Program-made: the position numbers and the translations under genes
In this document: piece by piece, positions 1-6,588 of the stretch
Layout: each line of letters opens with the position of its first letter
Position numbering within the stretch: the first letter of the stretch is position 1
The notes under the pieces: model-generated
Seen by the model: the letters and a program-made list of their open reading frames with translations, nothing else
Database searches by the model: none
What the model was told of the DNA's origin: nothing
Source of the DNA: Chthonomonas sp. UBA2017
Lineage (GTDB): Bacteria > Armatimonadota > Fimbriimonadia > Fimbriimonadales > Fimbriimonadaceae
Direction of reading: 5' to 3'
Assembly: GCA_002335425.1 (NCBI GenBank)
Contig: DDCB01000046.1
Span: forward strand, 1-7,974
Length of the DNA stretch: 7,974 bases

Positions 1-40
1 TTCAATTCTCGTCGAGGGCTCCAGGTTACTTAGAAGATTT

Positions 41-70
41 CAGGCTTCGGAGGGGATCCTCCGAAGCCTG
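41..70 (-). terminator. Strong hairpin, probable terminator of the PEP-CTERM gene
   Basis: A perfect 13-bp inverted repeat (41-53 pairs with 58-70) encloses a four-base loop, GGAT. It lies 23 nt past the stop codon of the PEP-CTERM gene on the minus strand. The stem is GC-rich and would fold very stably. The sequence after it on the minus strand begins AAATCTTC, so a classical U-run is missing. On the plus strand the stem is followed by TGTGGTTTTCC, which is only moderately T-rich. It probably ends transcription of the minus-strand group and could work in both directions. A purely mRNA-stabilising 3' hairpin is the alternative. Confidence 0.65.
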
Positions 71-93
71 TGTGGTTTTCCTCCGCGCGGCGG

Positions 94-885
94 TCAGCCC
101 TTGCGGCGTCGGCGCAGGAGTGCGGCCGCACCGAATCCGAGGGCGGCAAGCGTCGCTGGCTCAGGGACCGGGGCGGCTTCGACGCCGAAGTGCCAGGTCA
201 CCGGACCGCTGGTGACGTAATTGGTGCCGATCAGGCCGGAGGCCTGCAGGGTCACTTCATAAAGTCCGGGGGCCGAAAATCCCCAGTTCAAGTGGTTGTG
301 ACCACCTTCGAGCATCCAGTATTGATCGTTCGCATAGCTCCCGTCGAGGGTGTCCCAAACCCGCTCGGTCCCGTTGTCGCCCACGTTCCAGACGGCCAAG
401 TTGCCCGGAGCCGCTCCGCCTCCTGGAGACGTCACTGAGAGCAGGTCCAGCCTCATCCAGGGTTGAGATCCCACCGGGGCTTGGGGGAATGAGCCGCCGG
501 GATTGCCGGGAGCACTCGGATCGTACGAGGAAAAGGTCCCCGGGGCGGTCTCCTCGCTCGCCACGCCGAGCCAAATCCCCGCCGGGTTTGCCGACTGGTC
601 TTTGAAAAGACGCCAGTACTGGGCTCCTGAGGCGATTCCGAGCAAGCCCGCGATCGTCGAAGTCGCGTTCCGCCGGGTCGACGGGTTCAGGTAGAGAAGG
701 ACGTCATCGGGTTCAAAGGCGTCCGTGCTCGTTTCGACTTCGAACTCCCAACCGCCGTCGTAGTTGTGCTGGAGGTCGGTATGTCCGACTTCGAGGAGGG
801 TGAACGGGTTGTTCAGGGTCTGGGCAAAGGCCCCGGCGCTCAAGGTACCGAGGGCGGTCATCAGGAACAGTGTCTTTGGTTTCAT
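94..885 (-). CDS. Secreted PEP-CTERM protein with choice-of-anchor M-like domain
   Basis: A predicted exported protein of 263 residues. Residues 1-21 form a signal peptide (K2/K4, hydrophobic core, AFA before Q22). The C-terminus has the PEP-CTERM sorting tag: VPEP at 240-243, a short hydrophobic stretch at 244-257, then R258-K262. Such tags are recognised by exosortase-type enzymes, which process the tail and deliver the protein to the cell surface; no exosortase is in this window. The body has the pattern of 'choice-of-anchor M' (actinobacterial surface-anchored type) domains: GHTDLQ near 35-40, YDGGWEFEV near 42-50, and GGHNHLNW at 194-201 followed by FSAPGLYEV. This domain call is from memory of the family. 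The ATG at 885 is preferred because GGAGA lies 7 nt upstream; an in-frame ATG six codons earlier (903) lies before that ribosome site and would spoil the signal peptide. The gene follows the pseudopilin-like gene by 21 nt, so co-transcription is likely. Ligand and role are unknown. Confidence 0.86.
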   Translation of the reverse strand: MKPKTLFLMTALGTLSAGAFAQTLNNPFTLLEVGHTDLQHNYDGGWEFEVETSTDAFEPDDVLLYLNPSTRRNATSTIAGLLGIASGAQYWRLFKDQSANPAGIWLGVASEETAPGTFSSYDPSAPGNPGGSFPQAPVGSQPWMRLDLLSVTSPGGGAAPGNLAVWNVGDNGTERVWDTLDGSYANDQYWMLEGGHNHLNWGFSAPGLYEVTLQASGLIGTNYVTSGPVTWHFGVEAAPVPEPATLAALGFGAAALLRRRRKG

Positions 886-892
886 CAGTCGG

Positions 893-897
893 TCTCC
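893..897 (-). promoter_or_regulatory. Ribosome binding site deciding the PEP-CTERM start
   Basis: GGAGA on the minus strand sits 7 nt before the ATG at 885. It lies downstream of the alternative ATG at 903, which favours the shorter protein beginning MKPKTLF. Confidence 0.6.
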
Positions 898-906
898 ATT
901 CATGGA

Positions 907-1641
907 CTAAGGATCAGTCGGGGGCTTCGCGAAGTCATGTGAGGCCTTGGCGAAGCCGTAGATTCGAGCGGCAGAAAGTGCTTTGACATGCCCATCGGCA
1001 AAAAGGTAGTTCGCGGACCCCTCGCGGCTACTCGGGCCGAGGTCGTTGAGGGGGCGCCGCCCGAGGCGATGTCGATCGGGCTGAATGTCACTGGTGATGG
1101 CGGCCCATTCTTGGCCCGCAACGGCAAACCACGACGTGGAATGGGTGTGGTCTTGTTGATAATTGACTCCGGTTTTGTCCGAAGTGATGAACGCCAAGTG
1201 CGTCTCCGCCGGGCGGGGAAGCAGGGTCAAATTGTTGTAAGCGGGTCGGCTGAGGGGTTCGCCCTCCTCGATCACAGGTGGAACGGCGATCCAGTCGTTG
1301 AGCACGTAGCTGGTACCTTGAGCCGTTCGTCGTTGTGTTCCTTTAGGGTCGGCGGGGCAGATCCGAATTTCGTCACATCGCCCCACATAAGGTCGAAGGC
1401 TAAAAACCCAACAGACCGGGCCGAAATCGGAGTGGGCAGTCCTCGGACAAAAGCCGTCGTAATCCGTCGCGTACATCGTGATGCCCAGCCCGATTTGCCG
1501 CATGTTGCTAGCGCACGAGGTCTGCTTGGCTGCAACCTTTGCCCGTACAAATACGGGGAACAGAATTCCCGCGAGGAGGGCGATGATCGCGACCACGACG
1601 AGCAATTCGATGAGCGTAAAGGCGTGACGACGCTTTGGCAC
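907..1641 (-). CDS. Type II secretion/type IV pilin-like protein, DUF1559-type C-terminus
   Basis: A 244-residue pseudopilin-like protein. The N-terminus has a class III prepilin signal: a short basic leader (MPKRRHA), cleavage expected between A7 and F8, then FTLIELLVV with Glu at mature position 5, and a hydrophobic helix to about residue 32. A prepilin peptidase would cleave and N-methylate at F8, and the helix would anchor the protein or pack it into a filament. The segment at 38-63 (AKQTSCASNMRQIGLG, then YATDYDG) and the late NYLFADGHVKAL at 211-222 are hallmarks of the large DUF1559 / 'H-X9-DG' group, expanded in Planctomycetota, Verrucomicrobiota and Armatimonadota. The spacing between the candidate His (H191) and D216-G217 is longer than usual for that motif. 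Cysteines at 43, 66, 77, 89 and 95 may form disulfides outside the membrane. The start is GTG, which gives the canonical short leader; only a weak GGGG precedes it. Many paralogues are normally scattered singly through such genomes, so the specific role is unknown. Confidence 0.85.
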   Translation of the reverse strand: MPKRRHAFTLIELLVVVAIIALLAGILFPVFVRAKVAAKQTSCASNMRQIGLGITMYATDYDGFCPRTAHSDFGPVCWVFSLRPYVGRCDEIRICPADPKGTQRRTAQGTSYVLNDWIAVPPVIEEGEPLSRPAYNNLTLLPRPAETHLAFITSDKTGVNYQQDHTHSTSWFAVAGQEWAAITSDIQPDRHRLGRRPLNDLGPSSREGSANYLFADGHVKALSAARIYGFAKASHDFAKPPTDP

Positions 1642-1668
1642 GCCCCGATTCTACTCAGGAGACTCGTC

Positions 1669-1691
1669 TTATTGCAATGTATATGCAATAA
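1669..1691 (-). promoter_or_regulatory. AT-rich inverted repeat between dxs and the pseudopilin gene
   Basis: TTATTGCA (1669-1676) and TGCAATAA (1684-1691) are perfect 8-bp inverted arms around a 7-nt AT-rich centre. The element lies 6 nt after the dxs stop and 27 nt before the GTG of the pseudopilin-like gene, in the most AT-rich stretch of the window. It could be an operator with the promoter of the pseudopilin gene, or a weak hairpin at the dxs 3' end. It has no GC-rich stem and no U-run, so an efficient terminator is unlikely. The function is not shown by the sequence. Confidence 0.35.
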
Positions 1692-1697
1692 TAAATT

Positions 1698-3596
1698 TTA
1701 TGATTGAGTAGACCTCTGCATCTGCAACAATCTGGCAGCAGCGGTGCCGATCCCGGCCGCATCCAAGCCGCAGTCTCGTCGGATGAGCGGTTGGGCCCCG
1801 TGCTCGACAAATTGATCCGGCAACGCCAAGATCTCCACGCCGGTCGTCGGCTCGCCGGAGCGGACCAGTGCGTCCAACACTTGCTGGCCGAATCCTCCAG
1901 CCCGGACATTTTCTTCGACGATCAGCAGTCGCCGAGTTCGTCGAAAGTGCGAAAGGATCGAGTCGAAGTCAAACGGCTTCAGGAATCGGGCGTTGAGCAG
2001 CGAGACCGAGACGCCAGATTCTAGGAGCTGGAGAGTCGCTTCCCAGGCCGGACTGACCATCGAGCCGACGGCGAGAAGAGTCAAATCGTCGCCGGAGCAG
2101 AGAATTTCAGCTTTGCCGAGCTCAATCGGACTGCGTTGTTCGGGCAATCGAGCGTCCGTGGCTCCTCGGGGATAGCGCATCGCCGTCGGTCCGTCGTCGT
2201 AGTTCTTCATCCAACGAGTCATCTCTCGCAGCTCGGTCGCGTCTCGCGGAGCGAGCAAAACCAGGTTCGGGATGAAGCTCAGGTAGCTGATGTCAAAGGC
2301 GCCGTGGTGGGTCGGGCCGTCGTCCCCAACGAGGCCGGCGCGGTCCATGAAGAACCGGACCGGGAGTTTTTGAATCGCGACGTCGTGCAGCACCTGGTCA
2401 AAGCCTCGTTGCAAGAACGTCGAGTAGATCGCGCAGAACGGCTTGAGCCCGGCGGCGGCCAAGCCTGCGGCAAACGTCACGGCGTGTTGCTCCGCAATGC
2501 CGACATCGAAATACCGATCCGGGTGGACCTGGCTGAATCGAGTCAGGCCGGTCCCATCGGGCATCGCGGCGGTGATCGCGACCACCTTGTCATCCTCAGA
2601 GGCACACTCAATCGCAGCTTCGCCGAAAGCCTGGGTATAGGTCGGCTGGCTCGAGCTCGTGGGCATTTCGCAACTTTCGAGGTCGAAGGGAGCGACGCCG
2701 TGCCATTTCCGGCTGTCTTCTTCGGCGACTTCATACCCTTTGCCCTTGACGGTGATGGCGTGAACGAATGTCGGGCCAGGGATTTCTCGGACGTTGCGGA
2801 AAATCTCAAGCATCGTCAGCAGGTCGTGCCCATCGACCGGGCCGATGTATTCAAAGCCCAACTCCTCGAAGACCGTCCCGGTTTCGTTGGGCGCGAAGTA
2901 GTGAGTCAGGCCGTGCCTGAGGCCCTTCGCCACCTTGGCCGCAGGCGACGGGAGTCGTTCGACGACGTCCTTGGCTCGGCGAGCGACTTTCTGGGTGAAG
3001 GGCCGAGCTCGGAGCCGAGTGAAATAGTTGGTTAAGGCCCCGACGTTCGGGGCGATCGACATCCGATTGTCGTTCAAGACGACGGACAGATCGGTGCCCA
3101 TCTCCCCCGCGTGGTTCAGCGCTTCCCAGCTCATGCCCGAGCAGATCGCCGCGTCCCCGGTGACGGCGACGACCTTTTCGTTCGTCTGAAGCTGGTCGCG
3201 AGCGGCGGCAAATCCTAGGGCCGCGCTGATGGCGGTCCCTGCATGGCCCGCTCCGAAGACATCAAGCTCGTGCTCTTCGCGTCGCAAAAACCCGCTCAGG
3301 CCCTGATACTTGCGCAAGGTGTCGAACTGGTTGAGTCGACCGGTGAGCATCTTGTGGGGATAGGCTTGGTGGCCGGTGTCCCAAACGACTTTATCGGGCG
3401 GAATCGAGTACGCGGCATAGAGGGCCACGGTGAGCTCGACGGTGCCCAGGTTCGAGCTAAAGTGGCCGCCCGTTTGACTGACCCGAGTCAAAATCGCTTG
3501 CCGGAGCTCTTGAGCCACTTGGAGGAGCTCTTTTTCCGAGAGTCGGTGGAGATCGGTCGGCTGGGTGATGGTCGAAAGAAGTTGCAGTTCGTCCAT
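1698..3596 (-). CDS. dxs: 1-deoxy-D-xylulose-5-phosphate synthase
   Basis: This cytosolic, thiamine diphosphate-dependent enzyme condenses pyruvate with glyceraldehyde 3-phosphate to give 1-deoxyxylulose 5-phosphate and CO2. That is the first step of the MEP isoprenoid pathway and also feeds thiamine and pyridoxal synthesis. The 632-residue length is normal and all three transketolase-type domains are present. The N-terminal ThDP domain has GGHFSSNLG (His45), the family signature GHQAYPHKMLTGR at 75-87, and the cofactor/metal motif beginning G147-D148 and running to N175. The middle domain has DVGIAEQHAV with catalytic Glu369, and DDGPTHHGAFD at 425-435 including His431. The C-terminal domain has EENVRAGGFG. 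The third residue of the usual GDG motif is Ala (GDAA), a variant also known in some other Dxs lineages. The start is ATG; the nearest good ribosome site, AGGAG at 3611-3615, is 14 nt away, further than usual, but no closer in-frame start exists. It diverges from ppa and reads toward the pseudopilin gene 56 nt downstream. Confidence 0.97.
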   Translation of the reverse strand: MDELQLLSTITQPTDLHRLSEKELLQVAQELRQAILTRVSQTGGHFSSNLGTVELTVALYAAYSIPPDKVVWDTGHQAYPHKMLTGRLNQFDTLRKYQGLSGFLRREEHELDVFGAGHAGTAISAALGFAAARDQLQTNEKVVAVTGDAAICSGMSWEALNHAGEMGTDLSVVLNDNRMSIAPNVGALTNYFTRLRARPFTQKVARRAKDVVERLPSPAAKVAKGLRHGLTHYFAPNETGTVFEELGFEYIGPVDGHDLLTMLEIFRNVREIPGPTFVHAITVKGKGYEVAEEDSRKWHGVAPFDLESCEMPTSSSQPTYTQAFGEAAIECASEDDKVVAITAAMPDGTGLTRFSQVHPDRYFDVGIAEQHAVTFAAGLAAAGLKPFCAIYSTFLQRGFDQVLHDVAIQKLPVRFFMDRAGLVGDDGPTHHGAFDISYLSFIPNLVLLAPRDATELREMTRWMKNYDDGPTAMRYPRGATDARLPEQRSPIELGKAEILCSGDDLTLLAVGSMVSPAWEATLQLLESGVSVSLLNARFLKPFDFDSILSHFRRTRRLLIVEENVRAGGFGQQVLDALVRSGEPTTGVEILALPDQFVEHGAQPLIRRDCGLDAAGIGTAAARLLQMQRSTQS

Positions 3597-3733
3597 GAGT
3601 CGGTTGCTTACTCCTAACGTTCTCTACGTTGGGTGGCGATCCCTCGTTGGGACTGTTTTTTGCAAATGACCGATTCTTTCAGAAGGTTCTGAAACCCAGA
3701 TGAGGTCGGTCACCGGGTACCTTTAGAGAGCCT
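3597..3733. promoter_or_regulatory. Divergent intergenic region of dxs and ppa
   Basis: This 137-bp gap must hold the start signals of dxs (minus) and ppa (plus), as the genes diverge and no other gene precedes either. I cannot pick convincing -35/-10 pairs by eye on either strand. Visible elements are AGGAG for dxs at 3611-3615, a small inverted repeat AACGT-TCTCT-ACGTT at 3616-3630, a T-run near 3655-3661, and the nested palindrome at 3667-3712. Only a weak purine stretch (AGAGAG) precedes the ppa ATG. Confidence 0.55.
3667..3712. repeat. Nested inverted repeats, candidate operator or leader hairpin
   Basis: The inner element is a perfect palindrome: TTTCAGAA (3677-3684), GG, TTCTGAAA (3687-3694). 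It is flanked by outer arms TGACCGA (3667-3673) and TCGGTCA (3706-3712), also perfectly complementary. The inner part resembles a binding site for a dimeric regulator. In RNA, the outer arms could form a stem holding the inner hairpin, although its 2-nt loop would force some pairs open. The right end is 21 nt before the ppa start, so on the plus strand it would be in or near the ppa leader and could cover the ribosome site. No regulator is identified. Confidence 0.45.
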
Positions 3734-4243
3734 ATGTCGCTCTTGGAAGTTCCCATCGGTCCCAATCCGCCCGAAGTTGTGAATGTTGTGGTTGAAATTC
3801 CGCGAGGAAGCACGAACAAGTACGAGGTGGACTCGAAAACCGGGGTCATCAAGCTCGATCGAGTCTTATTTTCGCCCTTATTTTATCCGTTTGACTACGG
3901 CTACATCCCTCAGACTCTCTATATCGATGGCGACCCGCTCGACGCGCTCGTCATCCTTTCGCACCCAACATTTCCGGGCTGCGTGGTGGAGGCTCGCCCC
4001 ATCGGGGTCTTGGCGATGAGCGACGACAAGGGCAAGGACGAAAAGCTCCTGTGCGTGGCAACTCACGACCCTCGGTTCGCCAATCGCCATTCGCTCCGTG
4101 ACATCACGGAGCACACGAAAAAAGAGATCATTCACTTTTTCGAAGTCTACAAAGAGCTCGAAGAGAAGTCCGTGAACGTCCAGGGGTGGCACGACGCTCC
4201 GATCGCCCTGACCCTGATCGAGAAGTACGCGATCAAGCGCTAG
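3734..4243 (+). CDS. ppa: Inorganic pyrophosphatase, family I
   Basis: A soluble, Mg-dependent enzyme hydrolysing pyrophosphate to two phosphates, which pulls nucleic acid, protein and lipid synthesis forward. The 169-residue length is typical of bacterial family I enzymes. Diagnostic motifs are visible: VVEIPRGSTNKYEVD near 20-34 (Lys and Glu of the active site), FYPFDYGYIPQTL near 51-63, and the metal-binding signature DGDPLDALV near 65-73, with its three aspartates. A later DDKGKDEK segment (96-103) carries further conserved acidic and lysine residues. The C-terminus (GWHDAPIALTLIEKY) also fits the family. The start is the only suitable ATG; the upstream purine stretch AGAGAG is a weak ribosome site. 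It is the only plus-strand gene here, divergent from dxs and convergent with the aldehyde dehydrogenase; the stop TAG (4241-4243) overlaps that gene's stop by three bases. Confidence 0.97.
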   Translation: MSLLEVPIGPNPPEVVNVVVEIPRGSTNKYEVDSKTGVIKLDRVLFSPLFYPFDYGYIPQTLYIDGDPLDALVILSHPTFPGCVVEARPIGVLAMSDDKGKDEKLLCVATHDPRFANRHSLRDITEHTKKEIIHFFEVYKELEEKSVNVQGWHDAPIALTLIEKYAIKR

Positions 4244-6588
4244 TCGCCGTACGGCACCCAGATATTCTTGATCTGGGTCGCTTCGCGCACGAGTTGCTCA
4301 CTCGGCGCGGCGAGCAGGTCGTCCAAACTGCCTCCCCAGGTGCGCTTCAGGTTGCTGATTGAGGCCGCCTCGACCTCGCCGAGCTGACCATTCCAGCACC
4401 AAACCGCGTCCACCCCGTGGTGTTCGGCGAGAGTCGCAGTGAGGTTCTTTGCGAGCCCGGTGACGAGGTTCCAGACTCCGCCAGGAACATCGCTCGTCTC
4501 GAGCACCTGATAAAAGTCGGTCGCGGCCAAGGGGTGGGTCTCGCTCGGGATCGCCACCACGGTGTTTCCCATTGCTATGAGCGGGGCGGTGGCTCGAATC
4601 AAGCCGAGCAGGGGCTTCTCTCGGGGACACAGCGCACCCACGACCCCGATCGGCTCCGGCATCGCGAGCGTGACCCACCGGCCATTCGTGTGATGCACCA
4701 TCCCGTCGTGCTTGTCGGCCCAAGCGGCCCACCGAAAGAGCTCGTTGATGCTCGCTTCCAATTCTTGTTGCGCCGAATCCGGGGTCTGACCGGTCATTGA
4801 GGACAATCGGTCGGCAATGGCTGCGGCTCGTTGGCTGAGGTTTTCGGCGACAAAGAAAAGGATTTGGGCGCGAGAGTGGCCGGTCGAACTCGCCCAGCCT
4901 CGCGCGGCGGCTTGGGCGGCTTCGACGGCGTTGCGGATATCTTTTCGGTTGCCGTCGGCGACTTCGCCGAGACGTTCGCCCGCCGCTCCTCGAATCACCA
5001 GGCTATAGCCGCTATCCGGGCGAACCTGTTTGCCGCCGATGTAGTTCTTGGCGGTCTCGTCAATCTGAAGAGGGTTTTCGGGTCGAATGGGAAGCGCGGA
5101 CACCTCGCTCGGCTCACGCTCGGGGGCCAACTTCTTCAGTTGGACATATTCCCAGAGACCTTCGAGGCCGCCTTCGCGACCATAGCCGCTCTCGCGGTAG
5201 CCACCAAAGCCGCTCGCGGCATCAAATTGGTTCGTGCAATTCACCCAGACGGTGCCCGCTTTGATCTGCCGAGCGACGTCGAGAGCCAGGTGGATGTTTT
5301 CGCTCCAAACGCTGGCAGCAAGTCCAAATGGCGTGTTGTTGGCGAGTTCGCAGGCCTCTTCGGGCGTCCGGAAGGTCGTGCTGACGAGCACAGGACCAAA
5401 GATCTCCACCTGGGCAAGCTTGCTGGCGGGGGCCACGGACGTGAACAGAGTCGGGGGGTAGAACAGCCCGTCGGTCGGGCAAGCCCAGCTCGGTTGCCAA
5501 CAAGCCACGCCCTCGGCCCGACCCTCTTCGACGAGCTCGCGAATGCGCTCAAGTTGGACCGGCGCAACGATGGCGCCCATATCCACCGCTTTGTCGAGCG
5601 AATGGCCTACGCGCAACTTCTCCATCCGGGCGCGCAGCTTGTCGTGCACCAGATCGGCGACCCCTTCCTGAACAATCAGTCGCGACCCCGCGCAGCAAAC
5701 TTGGCCTTGATTGAACCAGATCGCATCCACCACGCCCTCGACCACGCTGTCAAGATCACAGTCATCGAAGACCACAAACGGCGACTTTCCGCCGAGCTCC
5801 AAGGAAAGCTTTTTGCCGCTGCCAGCGGTCGCCTTCCGTATGATTCGGCCGACCTCGGTCGAGCCGGTAAACGCGATCTTGCCGACTCGCGGGTGATCGA
5901 CAAGCGCGGCCCCCGTTCGTCCATCGCCGGTGACGATATTTAGGACGCCCGCAGGGAGGCCCGCTTGTCCGGCGATCTCGGCGAACAGCAGGGCGGTCAG
6001 GGGAGTGAATTCCGCGGGCTTGAGCACGACCGTATTCCCCATCGCAAGGGCGGGGGCGACCTTCCACGCGAGCATCAGGAGGGGGAAGTTCCACGGGATG
6101 ACCTGGCCAACCACACCCAGCGGCTGGGCGTTCGGTAGGCGTTCGGCCATGAGCGCGGCCCATCCGGCATGGTGGTAGAAGTGTCGCGCGACCAAAGGGA
6201 TGTCGATGTCGCGGGTCTCGCGGATCGGTTTTCCGTTGTCAAGGGATTCCAAAACGCTGAAAAGGCGCGCATGTTTTTGCACCTGGCGGGCCAAGGCATA
6301 AAGGTGTCGGGCCCGGCCCTCGGGCCCCAAAGCCCACCAGTCGATTTGCGCCTTCGCCGCCGCCGAGGCGGCTGCATCGATGTCTTCGGCACTGCCCTGA
6401 GAAACCTGAGCGAGCAGTTCTCCGCTGGCGGGGGCAAAGACTTCAAAAAGTCCCGATTCTTGGGTCCATTGACCGCCAATCCAATGGCCAAACTTTCTCG
6501 AATGAGAATCGAGCCATTGCCGGGCCATCTGATCTGATTCCGGCGCGGGTCCGTACGACATTTCCTGATAAAGATCAACAACGTTCAT
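4240..6588 (-). CDS. ALDH16-family two-domain aldehyde dehydrogenase
   Basis: A predicted NAD(P)-dependent dehydrogenase of 782 residues that oxidises an aldehyde to its acid. Residues 1-490 form a complete ALDH domain: PWNFP at 165-169 with oxyanion Asn167, VVLKPAE with cofactor Lys190, FTGSTEVG at 240-247, LELGGKSP with general base Glu264, FNQGQVCCAGSR with catalytic Cys298, and EIFGPV with Glu395. The N-terminal YGPAPES...WL...FGHWIGG pattern (12-39) is typical of bacterial ALDH16. A second, partial ALDH domain starts near YIGGK (516-520) and runs to the end. It keeps the early Rossmann-type landmarks (EPIGVVGALCP, AMGNTVVAIPSE, GGVWNLVTG) but lacks the Asn, Lys, Glu and Cys of an active site. 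Such a dead C-terminal domain is characteristic of ALDH16 and is thought to be structural. The ATG at 6588 is chosen because it gives that N-terminus and overlaps the deoC stop as ATGA; reading up to 6741 only adds residues from inside deoC. Acetaldehyde made by DeoC is the likely substrate (inference). Confidence 0.93.
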   Translation of the reverse strand: MNVVDLYQEMSYGPAPESDQMARQWLDSHSRKFGHWIGGQWTQESGLFEVFAPASGELLAQVSQGSAEDIDAAASAAAKAQIDWWALGPEGRARHLYALARQVQKHARLFSVLESLDNGKPIRETRDIDIPLVARHFYHHAGWAALMAERLPNAQPLGVVGQVIPWNFPLLMLAWKVAPALAMGNTVVLKPAEFTPLTALLFAEIAGQAGLPAGVLNIVTGDGRTGAALVDHPRVGKIAFTGSTEVGRIIRKATAGSGKKLSLELGGKSPFVVFDDCDLDSVVEGVVDAIWFNQGQVCCAGSRLIVQEGVADLVHDKLRARMEKLRVGHSLDKAVDMGAIVAPVQLERIRELVEEGRAEGVACWQPSWACPTDGLFYPPTLFTSVAPASKLAQVEIFGPVLVSTTFRTPEEACELANNTPFGLAASVWSENIHLALDVARQIKAGTVWVNCTNQFDAASGFGGYRESGYGREGGLEGLWEYVQLKKLAPEREPSEVSALPIRPENPLQIDETAKNYIGGKQVRPDSGYSLVIRGAAGERLGEVADGNRKDIRNAVEAAQAAARGWASSTGHSRAQILFFVAENLSQRAAAIADRLSSMTGQTPDSAQQELEASINELFRWAAWADKHDGMVHHTNGRWVTLAMPEPIGVVGALCPREKPLLGLIRATAPLIAMGNTVVAIPSETHPLAATDFYQVLETSDVPGGVWNLVTGLAKNLTATLAEHHGVDAVWCWNGQLGEVEAASISNLKRTWGGSLDDLLAAPSEQLVREATQIKNIWVPYGD
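4256..4278 (+). terminator. Hairpin after the ppa stop, inside the dehydrogenase 3' end
   Basis: ACCCAGAT (4256-4263) and ATCTGGGT (4271-4278) form a perfect 8-bp stem with a 7-nt loop, starting 12 nt after the ppa stop. No T-run follows. It is the only terminator-like structure close to the convergent junction and could help end ppa transcription, although it also encodes residues near the dehydrogenase C-terminus (TQIKNIWV). Coincidence is possible. Confidence 0.3.
6585..6588 (-). promoter_or_regulatory. ATGA stop-start overlap coupling deoC to the dehydrogenase
   Basis: On the minus strand the deoC stop TGA (6587-6585) shares bases with the dehydrogenase ATG (6588-6586). No purine-rich ribosome site is seen just before this ATG (the preceding bases are CAGCCCCTCGC). 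Reinitiation by ribosomes finishing deoC is therefore the simplest way to start the downstream gene, which should keep the two proteins in fixed proportion. Confidence 0.75.

Noticed and set aside
1..40. Left-edge sequence as part of another gene or regulatory site
   Set aside because: Too short, with no motif or convincing reading frame visible.
988..1707. Plus-strand open frame of 239 codons opposite the pseudopilin-like gene
   Set aside because: The minus-strand frame has an unmistakable prepilin signal and C-terminal signature, so this frame is a shadow.
2136..3035. Plus-strand open frame of 299 codons opposite dxs
   Set aside because: Antisense shadow of dxs: no recognisable domain and no ribosome site, with low-complexity Arg/Val/Gly-rich composition.
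4246..4255. GCCGTACGGC palindrome
   Set aside because: It is a loopless 10-bp self-complementary stretch inside coding sequence, common by chance in GC-rich DNA.
5030..5110. Possible fusion or frameshift between two separate aldehyde dehydrogenase genes
   Set aside because: The reading frame is continuous, and the full domain followed by a partial inactive domain is the normal ALDH16 architecture.
4831..5943. Plus-strand open frame of 370 codons opposite the aldehyde dehydrogenase
   Set aside because: It is fully antisense to a gene with clear catalytic motifs, its protein resembles no family I know, and long antisense frames are expected in GC-rich genes.
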